The translations under genes and the position numbers were made by a program. From positions 33,113 to 97,112 of the forward strand of contig CACRSC010000003.1 of assembly GCA_902651635.1 (NCBI GenBank): a stretch of DNA of 64,000 nucleotides, written 5' to 3'. Positions 44,202 to 53,280 of the stretch are shown piece after piece. Source of the DNA: Mastigamoeba balamuthi (lineage: Eukaryota > Evosea > Mastigamoebida > Mastigamoebidae). How positions within the stretch are numbered: position 1 is the stretch's first letter; each line of letters begins with the position of its first letter. The notes below the pieces were generated by a model. The model was not told where the DNA came from. It saw only the letters and a list, made by a program, of their open reading frames with translations, and made no database searches.

Positions 44202-45767
44202 CTAAACAGAAGGGATCAGCGTCATTGTGCGGTAGTCCACGCTGTGGCGCGGCGAGCCGAACTTGAAGCCCGTCGACGAGGCGAGCAGCGTCCTCTGCGA
44301 GTTGCGGTAGGATCTCTTCCACAGGATCTCCACGAGCACCCCCAGAGGCACGAGCTCCGTCACGGCAAAGTACATGCCCCAGACGACCGACTGCGCGTCG
44401 GCGCCGATGGCCCTGCGCATGCGGTCGTTGACCACGAGGCAGTCGATCGAGCCGTAGACGCCCTTGAGCAGCGGCAGCATCCCGCACATGGCCGCCAGGA
44501 ACGCCCTCTCGTGGTACTTGACCGCGATCACCGCAAACGCCGTCGTCGCCACCGCCCCCATCGCCCCGCGGAACGTCGAGCTGAACAGCCGGCCTGCGGC
44601 GCCGCCACTCGCGTCAGCGTCGGGTGTGAAGCACCGGCAACCAGGGGCGCTCAGAGGGGAGAGGGCCCACAAACAATGTGTCCAGCACAGCACTCTCAGG
44701 AAGAGAGGGAAGAGAGGTGTGCCCTTCAGGGCACTGCCCTCGGGGAGAGCACAGGCCTGGCTGGCGACTGGTCCTTCACCCCCCCAGCCCAACTTGGAAC
44801 TCGCGAGCCTCCGATCCCAATCCCAGAGAGGAAAGAAGCAGCAGGGGGACGGGGCACCTCGCTCGTAGTCGACTCTGTGCGTCAGCTCGATCGCGGTGAC
44901 GACGACGACGACGACGACGCTGATCGCCGCGCTGGCAGCCGCCGCGGCGATGAGCGTCATGCGCGCCCTGAACCTCCACGTGTCGCTGACGCCGTTCTTG
45001 CTCGAGCTCGTCAGCTGCGCCGTCGCCGTCGCCGTCGCGTTTGTCGACCCGTGCGACGCCGTCAGCGCCCTCGGCAGCAGCCCCACGCGCTCCTCCTCGG
45101 CCACCAGCCCCAGCCTGTGCCGCAGGTGCGTGTTGGCCCCCGCCGCGTGCGGCAGCGCCGCCGACGCAGAGCCCGCCCGCGCGAACAGCGCCAGCGCTGC
45201 CAACAATAGCCACACGGCGACGAAAAACAGCGCCTCGGGCAGCGTGTCCACCGCGTATGCCACCGGGCCCCTCGTGTGTATCTGCGGGGGCCGCGCGAGG
45301 GGGGCGGGGGTCCGGTAAGCCGGCGGTCCGCAGCGGCCCTGCGGGGGCGTTTCTCGTTGCGGCTTTATTTTTGGGGGGCCAAGGGGTCGTTTTCAGCGAG
45401 CCGCTGACATAACGCCGGTGTGGGCAGGTGACCGCCCGGCGCGGCCCGCCCCGCAAGCCCCGGCCCCCGCGAGCGCGCGGCGCGGAACCGCTGGAAGCGG
45501 CGGTACCTTCTCGTCAAACGCGCTGTTGGGGACGGCGGTGATGGCGACGCGGGCGATCGAGAGGGCGGCGACGGCGGCGCTGACGCCGAAGAGCAGCGCG
45601 CGGAACCGGAGGCGCGCGGCGAGCGACAGGGCGGCGGCGCCCAGCAGCACGTAGAGCGCGATGAGGAGCGACTTGACGACGGCGGCGACGGTGCTCTCGG
45701 CCCAGTAGAAGGGCTCCTCGTCCGACACCGAGACCAGCGCGCAGTCCTCTCTGCTACACGACAGCAT
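44202..45767 (-). CDS. Multi-pass membrane protein, possibly THH1/TOM1-like
   Basis: The ATG at 45767 starts MLSCSREDCALVSVSDEEPF, followed by TM helices STVAAVVKSLLIALYVLLGA and RALLFGVSAAVAALSIARVA. The second exon (from about 45275) has YAVDTLPEALFFVAVWLLLA and, after a hydrophilic loop, ARMTLIAAAAASAAISVVVV. The third exon (from about 44600) has GAMGAVATTAFAVIAVKY, FLAAMCGMLPLLKGVYG and VVWGMYFAVTELVPLGVLVE and ends MTLIPSV. About seven helices. The VDTLPEALFF stretch before a helix recalls the THH1/TOM1/TOM3 domain of plant and protist seven-TM proteins, but similarity by eye is limited. Introns at about 45510-45280 and 44860-44600. GPCR-like topology is possible. Confidence 0.65.
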
Positions 45768-46117
45768 CGGCAGAGCACAGAGAGGGCGCAGAGAGGGCGC
45801 AGAGAACGGAGAAACGGGGCGGCGGAAGGGGGGGGAGGCAGGGACGGGGGGCGCTGGGGGGTGTGTGGGGGCGCTGGGGGCGGGTTTCGCTGTGTGTGGG
45901 GGCGGCCCGGGCTCTGTTGTTTGAGAACCTTTTGGAGTGGAGGAAAAGCGGATGTTCAACGAGTAATTCAGAGGTTTCCTCGCCGCCGGTGGCTGACGAG
46001 AATCTGAGGGACACCGGGCGCAATCGATCGAAGGCTCCCGATTCCCCGCGATTCCAAACGCAGGTGAAGAAGGGCAGACTCTTTATTGCGATCGTACACC
46101 CCCAACGGCTCTCCCGG
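45768..46117. other. Intergenic, no gene recognised
   Basis: Upstream of the multi-pass membrane gene and downstream of the first array gene. G-rich runs at 45825-45900 but no supported feature. Confidence 0.5.
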
Positions 46118-47197
46118 TCACTGGACGCTGCGGACGTCCGATATGAGGACGACGCGGGGGACCCGGGTGGGTGCGACCTGCGAGTCCATCGCCACGCAAC
46201 GCTGGTAGAACTCGTCTGCGTTGGCCAGCGCCTGCTGGCTCTCCCACACCGACACGACCACGAACCGAGCCTCGCCGAGCGTGCGGGCGGCCGGCAGGAA
46301 CTTGACGACGTTGTTAACGCACCCGGCGACGTTGTCCCGTACCCAGTCGACGGCGTTGACGACCATGGCCGTGGCCGCCTCCCTCGTGTCGTGCTGCACG
46401 TGTATCGTCACGCGCACGATGACGCGCCGCGGGACACCTGCGGCAGGGGCGACGTGCTCGACGTGCTCGGTGGCGGGGGCGACGAGGATCTTGCAGCTGC
46501 GGGCCGTCGTCCTCCAGACCGCCTGCGAGCGTGCGGGCGGCGGCGACCGACGCGCGAGGACGTGGCGCCACTTGTTGAGCGAGAAGGGCGTGGTGCTGAC
46601 CACCGTGTGGTCTCCCAGCCTCATCTTGATCCATGCCTGCGACGCCTCCAAGTGCCTGGGCCCCCCTGATGTCAGCCAACAGCGCAGTCCCCCCCCCCGC
46701 TGGGCTTCGATGTCGTCTGTCGCTGCACGAGCAGCTGGGAGAGGAAGGGCAGGAGCGCTCACGCACGTGCAGAGAGCGCGTATGGAAAAGCTGTAGCGCT
46801 CAGAGGTGCAATCGTCCGCAGGCAGTGAGGCGTCCTTGCAGCACAGCGACTCCTTGGAGTGCACTGAGAGGAGCCCGAGGCACACAGGGCACTCGGCGTC
46901 CGTCGCCTTGTCCCACCCCTCGCCGTCCCTGCAGCACACCGCTGCGCGCCTGCCAGCCGAGAAGATGTCCAGGGCGTTTAGGTTGGTCCTCTCTCGCCAC
47001 TCGGCGGGCACCACCAGCTCCATGTGCTGAACGAATTTCCTAACCGCGATCAGCGAATGAAACGAATGAAGGAGAAGGGGAAGAGATGGAGAGCAGCAGC
47101 AGAGGAAGAAAGTGTGTGCCTGTAGGCGCTTGTTGCTCCCGCTCAGGGCGGTGAACGAGAGGAGCAGGCGCGGGGTGCTGGGTCGCGCGGAAGACAT
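46118..47197 (-). CDS. Tandem paralogue 1: Cys-containing N-domain plus ABM-like C-domain
   Basis: Three exons. Exon 1 (47197-47120, 26 residues, TPRLLLSFTALSGSNKRLQ) ends at a GC donor. Exon 2 begins HMELVVPAEWRERTNL and contains a CPVC pair and SERYSFSIRALCT. Exon 3 begins HLEASQAWIKMRLGDHTVV and runs to DVRSVQ. The N-domain pattern (short strands, CxxC, SERYxFxxR, then VVSTTPFSLNKW) suggests an immunoglobulin-fold DNA-binding domain of the p53/Rel-like kind, but this is weak. The C-part (RVIVRVTIHVQ, NVAGCVNNVVKFL, FVVVSVWESQQALANADEF) looks like a dimeric alpha/beta-barrel (ABM-type) domain. I do not recognise the combination. First of three head-to-tail copies. Confidence 0.75.
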   Translation of the reverse strand: MSSARPSTPRLLLSFTALSGSNKRLQAHTFFLCCCSPSLPLLLHSFHSLIAVRKFVQHMELVVPAEWRERTNLNALDIFSAGRRAAVCCRDGEGWDKATDAECPVCLGLLSVHSKESLCCKDASLPADDCTSERYSFSIRALCTCVSAPALPLPAARAATDDIEAQRGGGLRCWLTSGGPRHLEASQAWIKMRLGDHTVVSTTPFSLNKWRHVLARRSPPPARSQAVWRTTARSCKILVAPATEHVEHVAPAAGVPRRVIVRVTIHVQHDTREAATAMVVNAVDWVRDNVAGCVNNVVKFLPAARTLGEARFVVVSVWESQQALANADEFYQRCVAMDSQVAPTRVPRVVLISDVRSVQ

Positions 47198-47424
47198 TCA
47201 ACTCCGGTTCTATAAAAAGCAGTGGCTCTATAAGGTCACCCTTCCTAATCCACCCGTACGCGAATTGCAAAATGACACGACCGATATGAGGCAGCCCGAA
47301 TCCCCTCGCGCGCTCGAAACATCAATGAACTCCGCCCGCTGCCCGCTTCCTCGGGTGCAGTCCGAGGCGCCCGGGAGGCTCTTATTCACTTGTCCGGACA
47401 ACAGGCAACTGTTACGTAATAGTT

Positions 47425-48367
47425 TCACTCTTGGACACTGCGAACCTCGGACACGAGGACAACGCGGGGGAAGACGGGTGGCGGGCGCTGCATGTCCAGT
47501 CGCCTGACCCGCTCGTAGAACTCGTCGGCGGAGGCCAGCGCCTGCTGGCTCTCCCAGGCCGACACGACGACGAACCTCGTCTCCTCAGCCCCCGGCAGGT
47601 ACCGCACTACGTTGCTGATGCACCCCGCCACTGTCCGCCGCACAAAGTCCACCGCCAGCACCACCGCTGCCGTGACGCCCGCGTCGCGCTGCACGTACGT
47701 CGTCACGCGGACGATCAGCCGCCGCGGGACAGCCGGTGGGACGCGGGGGCTGCTGCGCTGTGCGAATACCACGGCGCTGCAACGCTCTCTCCCCGGAGAA
47801 CGCTCGGGCTGCGGCCGCTTGCTCGGGGCCGGGCGTTTGAGCCACTTGTTCATGGATACGGACGTGGTGCTGACCACCGTGTGGGCACCCAGCGTCGCTG
47901 TGATCCACGCCTCGGTGACCTCCTCGTGCCTGGGAGTGGTTGCCGTGTCGGGAAGAGCATGAAAAACAATGTGGCGCACGTGCACAGCGAGCGGACGCCG
48001 AAGTTATAGCGCTCCGAGAGCGAACCGTCAGGCATTGCGGTGGCCCGGGACTCCTCCGTGCCTTGGGGGGTGTGGAGATGTATCGAGAGTATTTTTGGGC
48101 AAACAGAGCACTCGATCGCCGACACCGCGCGATCCGGGCCGACCCTTCGGCAGACAGCAGAGCTTCCGACGGCATCCACGACAGCGGCTGGCGTCAGGCC
48201 GGCGAGCAGCCTCCACGCCGTGGGCACGACGAGCTCGAGGTGCTGCTCTCGCTCGTGAGCCCGGGGGAGTGCGGAGAAACTGCAGTTGCCTGAAGCCGCC
48301 GGTTGCTGCCGTTGAGCGCCGTGAATGACAGCAGGATGCGCGGTGTGCCGGGCCCTACCTCCGCCAT
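47425..48367 (-). CDS. Tandem paralogue 2
   Basis: Same three-exon plan. Exon 1 (48367-48290) is again 78 nt, MAEVGPGTPRILLSFTALNG, ending LQ at a GC donor (GCAACT). Exon 2 starts HLELVVPTAWRLLAG and has CSVC and SERYNFGVRSLCT. Exon 3 starts HEEVTEAWITATLGAHTVV and holds the ABM-like part RLIVRVTTYVQRD, TVAGCISNVVRYL, FVVVSAWESQQALASADEF. It ends EVRSVQE at a TGA at 47425. Spacing to its neighbours is short (about 230 bp to paralogue 1, 325 bp to paralogue 3), typical of recent tandem duplication. Sequence divergence from the other two copies is substantial outside the motifs. Confidence 0.75.
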
Positions 48368-48691
48368 GGCCCGGTCCCTCTTACAGCAGGCCAAAATAAG
48401 TGCTCAAGAAAAGGCGTCGAGAGATTTACCGAAAGCGTATGCGCCATTGGCTTGCACAATACACGTCACACAAAGTGCAAAGTAAACCGCTCGATTTCTC
48501 GGAGCCTGGCCGGCCACCATTCCGTGCCTTTTCCGAGCACGCCCTGCCCCGCACTGCCCTCGGTAGAGTTTCGCTGGAGCTCTCTCGGTACAGCATCGCG
48601 GATCCATCGGGTCCGTGCAAGTATGTGTGAGAGAACGATGGGGCGATGTCCGTGTGTGAGGTGCGCAGTCAAGCGAGCCAGCGTGGCCGAG

Positions 48692-49775
48692 TCACTTGAG
48701 GCTCCGGACGTCCGACACGAGGGAGACGCGGGGGAAGCAGGCCGGTGCGAGCTGCCTGTCCAGCTGCCTGCACCGCTCGTAGAACTCGTCGGCGTTGGCC
48801 AGCGCCAGCTGGCTCTCCCACACCGACACCACCACGAAGCTGAGCCGCGCGCCCGTGCCCGTGCCCGGCAGGTACCTCACGACGTTGTTTACGCACCCCG
48901 CCACGTTGATCCGGACGTACTCGACGGCGTTGACGATGGTGGCTGTGATGGCCGTGTCCCTCTGCACGTGCATCGTCACCCGCACGATCAACCGCCGCGG
49001 GACGGCCGGCGGTATCGGCTGGCAGCTGCTGTGCTCTGCGACCTCTGTGCAGCGGCCGTCGCGCTGCGGCAGCGGTGGCCTGCGGGCGGAGTCTTCTTCG
49101 GAGCCCCTGGGGCGCGACCGCTTTGCCGGGAGCTTGCGCCACATGTTCATCGAGAACGCGGTGGTGCTCGTCACGGCCTGTTCGCCGAGCCTCATCTTGA
49201 CGCAGGCCTCCGCGACCTCCACGTGCCTGAAAACCGCCTCGTCTTACGATTGTGCTTTTTTTGTCCTTCCAACTCGAGGAAAACCGCGTTTATGGATTCG
49301 GCACGATCCGATCGCCCTTGAACCACCCGGGGGTGTCCTTCGATGAGGCGCACGTGCATCCGGTGCGAGTGGCGAAGCTGTAGCGCTCCGAGATGAGTCC
49401 GTCGGGTGCGACGACGGTCTGGCAGAGCTCGGTGTCGCTGTGGGCCAGCAGCTGCACGATGAGCACCCGCGACGCGCACTGGCCGCACCTGATCTCCGAG
49501 CCCGGGCCCCCGCAGCGGCACGGGACCGCGGCCACCCCTGCGGCCACGACGGCGGTCGGGGTCATCCGGGCTCTCTGCCTCCAGGAGGTGGGCACGACGA
49601 GCTCCAGGCGCTGCAATTATTTATGGTGTCAAGAGAAAGCTCTCACTGTGTGAGGGCAGTGTTCTCTCCCTTCCCCCAGGTTGGATCGTGGCCGTGCCTG
49701 GAGGCGCTTGTTGCTCCCGCTGAGGGTCGTGAACGACAGCAGAAGGCGCGGGGTGCAGGGCTCTGCCTCCGCCAT
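48692..49775 (-). CDS. Tandem paralogue 3
   Basis: Exon 1 (49775-49698, 26 residues, MAEAEPCTPRLLLSFTTLSG) ends at a GC donor GCACGG. Exon 2 reads RLELVVPTSWRQRARMTP, with CRCGG, CGQC and SERYSFATRTGCT. Exon 3 begins HVEVAEACVKMRLGEQAVT and includes STTAFSMNMW, an inserted basic/Ser-rich linker and the ABM-like part RLIVRVTMHVQRDT, NVAGCVNNVVRYLPG, FVVVSVWESQLALANADEF, ending DVRSLK. In this copy the segment between CxxC and SERY reads SRVLIVQLLAHSDTEL, the closest to a p53-type strand pair. Role unknown; DNA binding or small-molecule sensing are the leading ideas. Confidence 0.75.
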
Positions 49776-50090
49776 CCGTCCCACAGAGGAGAAAGTGGCC
49801 TTTGCTTCGCCTTCCAGAAAACCCGGGAATTTCGGAAAACGCTCGGGCCGTGGCGGATTTTGCGCACGCGGCGGTTTTCATATCCGGGCCTCCGGTCGCC
49901 AAACGTGTGTGGGGGGCGAGCAAGATACGTGCACGGCAGCATCGGCTGTTTTTGTCTTCGCAGATCGGTCCCTTAGGATTTTCAAATAGTTGTCTAGCTG
50001 GGCGGGGAGGACGCGAACGGCCCCGTTCGGAGGCCCACAGGTCAATTGACTCACTCCCGCTAATCACCTCCCCCCTTCGCTGCCGCACCC
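49776..50090. other. Intergenic, no gene recognised
   Basis: Between the array's first-transcribed gene and the duplicated tail of the coiled-coil gene. No supported feature. Confidence 0.5.
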
Positions 50091-50986
50091 GCGCGGGCGC
50101 CTAGTGCCTGTTGAGGGCGCGCATGAGCCTCGCCTCCTCGCGCTTGAGCATCGCCTCCTCGGGGTCCATGTCCGCCGTCGCCGGGGGCACCACGTGCTGC
50201 GGCGCCTGCATCGCCGTCACCACGGGCGACGTATGCGGCGACCCGCTGCTGCTGGCCGCTGCCGCTGCCGCCTGCGCCGTCGGCGACGTCGACGCCGGGG
50301 GCACCGCAGGGGCCGCGGCGCCCGCGGGCTTGGCCCACCTGGCGCTCGTGTTGGCCGAGGGCACGCGGACGTGCCCCGGGGCCGCCATCGTCGACGACGA
50401 CGACGAGCGGTGCGGCTGGTGCCCCGACGCGGCGCTGGCGGCTGCGGCGGCCTGGGCGGCCTCCCTCTCGCGCTTGATCTCCTCCTCGCGCTGGCGCTGC
50501 TGCTCGGCCTCCTCGGCCCACGACCTGTTGAAGCCCTGCGGGCGCATCGCGGCCTTGAGCGCGTCGTCTGTCTTGCGGCGCTGCTCCTCGGCCTTGTGCG
50601 ACTCCTCCTCCTTGGCGGCCTCGAGCTGGTGCCTGAGCGACTCGGCCTCTGCGCGGGCCTTCTTGAGCTCCTCCTGCGCCGCCAGCTGCTGCTGGCGCAG
50701 GTCCGTCTCGCGCTTGAGCGCCACCTGCTTCATGTCCTCGACCCTCTTGCGCTCCTCCCCCAGCGCCAGCTCCACGTCGGCCACGCGCGCCTTGAGCTCC
50801 GACGCCTCGCGGCGCGCCTCCTCCAGGGCCCCGTCCGCAGACCCCTGCTGCGTCTGCTGCGTCTGCAGCGCCTGCTGTGCCTGCTGCGCCTGCTCCCTGG
50901 CCTGCGCGAGCTCCGCCTGCAGCCCCTGGGCCGTCTGCTGCGCCTGCTGCGCCTGCTCCCTGGCCTGCGCGGCCTCGGCCTGCAGT
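50091..50986 (-). repeat. Near-identical 896-bp duplicate of 50988-51883 (probable false duplication)
   Basis: Starts gcgcgggcgccta and ends tgcagt, exactly as 50988-51883 does, with the same length. The two are separated only by one N at 50987. I saw about three substitutions (for example Glu against Ser in EES/ESS of the encoded protein, and cgg against cag near 50322). It carries the last roughly 295 codons of the coiled-coil gene, with stop at 50101, but no start. Allelic contigs laid end to end explain this best. Confidence 0.85.
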
Positions 50987-50997
50987 NGCGCGGGCGC

Positions 50998-53155
50998 CTA
51001 GTGCCTGTTGAGGGCGCGCATGAGCCTCGCCTCCTCGCGCTTGAGCATCGCCTCCTCGGGGTCCATGTCCGCCGTCGCCGGGGGCACCACGTGCTGCGGC
51101 GCCTGCATCGCCGTCACCACGGGCGACGTATGCGGCGACCCGCTGCTGCTGGCCGCTGCCGCTGCCGCCTGCGCCGTCGGCGACGTCGACGCCGGGGGCA
51201 CCGCAGGGGCCGCGGCGCCCGCAGGCTTGGCCCACCTGGCGCTCGTGTTGGCCGAGGGCACGCGGACGTGCCCCGGGGCCGCCATCGTCGACGACGACGA
51301 CGAGCGGTGCGGCTGGTGCCCCGACGCGGCGCTGGCGGCTGCGGCGGCCTGGGCGGCCTCCCTCTCGCGCTTGATCTCCTCCTCGCGCTGGCGCTGCTGC
51401 TCGGCCTCCTCGGCCCACGACCTGTTGAAGCCCTGCGGGCGCATCGCGGCCTTGAGCGCGTCGTCTGTCTTGCGGCGCTGCTCCTCGGCCTTGTGCGACG
51501 ACTCCTCCTTGGCGGCCTCGAGCTGGTGCCTGAGCGACTCGGCCTCTGCGCGGGCCTTCTTGAGCTCCTCCTGCGCCGCCAGCTGCTGCTGGCGCAGGTC
51601 CGTCTCGCGCTTGAGCGCCACCTGCTTCATGTCCTCGACCCTCTTGCGCTCCTCCCCCAGCGCCAGCTCCACGTCGGCCACGCGCGCCTTGAGCTCCGAC
51701 GCCTCGCGGCGCGCCTCCTCCAGGGCCCCGTCCGCAGACCCCTGCTGCGTCTGCTGCGTCTGCAGCGCCTGCTGTGCCTGCTGCGCCTGCTCCCTGGCCT
51801 GCGCGAGCTCCGCCTGCAGCCCCTGGGCCGTCTGCTGCGCCTGCTGCGCCTGCTCCCTGGCCTGCGCGGCCTCGGCCTGCAGTCCCTGGGCCGTCTGCTG
51901 CGCCTGTGCGAGCTCCGCCTGGAGCGCCTGGAGCGACTGCTGGGCCTGCTGGGCCTCTGCCCTGGCCTGCGCGAGCTCCGCCTGCTGCGCCTCGGACGCC
52001 TCCTGCGACTGCTGGGGCTGCTGCGGCTGCTCCCTGGCCTGGGCCAGCTCCGCCTGGAGCGCCTGCTGGGCCTGCTGGGCCTGCTGGGCCTCGGCCCTGG
52101 CCTGCGCGAGCTCCGCCTCCAGCTCGGCCACGCGCTGGCGGTCGCCGCGGTTGTGCCGACTCGGTTAGCGAGGCGAGGGGGGGTTGGAAAATCCCTTTTC
52201 AGCCGCTCACAACACAGCGCACACCCCACCAAGTGGCACCGGCGTAGATCCCCCACCCACCCCCCGTTCCCACCAACGCCACGCCACGCCACACGCGGGG
52301 ACGGCGGGCGCTGCCCCCCCTCTGCCGTCCACGCACGCACGCACACGCACACACCCCAAGCGTCGGAGAACCCCGTGGGGGATTTCCGACGGTGTCTGTT
52401 TTAGTTCTTGTTCCCTGAGGGCGGGGGGGTGGGCACCTTGTTCGCTGCCTCGGCCGCAGACTGGGCGGCCAGCAGCTCGCCCTCGCTGGCGGCCGCCGCG
52501 GGCTGCTGGGGCTGCTGGGGCAGCGCGGCCCTGGCGGCCTCGAGGTCGGCGCGGAGGGCGTCGGCCTGGGCGGCCTGCTGGGCGAGGCGCTCGGTGAGCT
52601 GGGCGATCTCCTCCCTGAGCTTGGCGCTCTTCTTCACGCGCGGGGCCCCGTCGTCCTCGGCCCGCAGCTTGCGCGAGCTCTTGCGCTTGTGCTTCGTCTC
52701 GAGGCCCACGATCGCCGCGTCGTCGCCGTTCTCGCTGCCCTCGGCCCTGTGCTTCCTCTTGGACTCCGAGTCCTGCAGAGCAGAGAGCAGAGGAGAGCAG
52801 AGCAGGGACGCAATCAGTGGTGCGCGTGCGGGTGCAGGTGGCGACGGTTGGCGTGGCGAGGGCTCGCGTGCCTTGTGCTTGTGGTGCCTCTCCTTCTTCT
52901 CCGAGTCGCCCTCCTGCATGTGCTGCATGTGTCAGTTATCATGTGCGGGTCAGGTCAACGTTTCTGTGGAGGTGCGGAGAACGAACGACAACCGCAAAAA
53001 AAAAGCACTGCATCTTTAAATTCAACCCAGGCAGCGCCACCGGGCGCGGGGGGGCTGCCACGGGGCCACCCGGGGTGCGGCGCCCCCGTGGGGGCCCTGG
53101 GGGCACGCACAGCGGCGGCGGGCACGTTCACGGGCTGCTCCTCCTGCGTGGCCAT
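50998..53155 (-). CDS. Gln/Ala-rich coiled-coil protein
   Basis: The ATG at 53155 starts MATQEEQPVNVPAAAVRAP. Following exons give the basic HMQEGDSEKKERHHKHK segment and DSESKRKHRAEGSENGDDAA, then a coiled coil starting SAKLREEIAQLTERLAQQ. The exon ending AANK joins RVAELEAELAQARAEAQQ across an intron from 52428 to about 52135. A long stretch repeats the ELAQAREQAQQAQQ-type unit, followed by a charged coiled coil (EERKRVEDMKQVALKRE) and a disordered Ala/Ser/Pro tail. The last residues are EEARLMRALNRH. No enzyme domain. The repeats look like expansion of a QAQQ/AELA unit. The Lys/His/Arg clusters suggest nuclear or RNA-linked work, or a scaffold; unknown. The downstream copy at 50091-50986 is probably an assembly artefact. 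Confidence 0.75.
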
Positions 53156-53280
53156 CTCAGACCTTTTTGCGATATATTTCAAATCACAAGAAGGTTGCCA
53201 CGTCACACACGTCACAAAATATCCGGCTTTTTTACGCAAAAGGGGTAATTGCGTGTGTACGAGTTTCGTAAACCTCCCCC

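Noticed and set aside
46118-49775. Calling the tandem paralogues p53 homologues outright
   Set aside because: Resemblance is limited to a short strand pattern; after correct splicing the apparent p53-like CTC end becomes CTH and weakens the match. Kept as a hypothesis in the findings only.
50104-52404. 766-codon Leu/Arg-rich forward frame
   Set aside because: Exact antisense of the Gln/Ala/Glu coiled-coil gene (CTG read against CAG), and it spans the N at the duplication joint.
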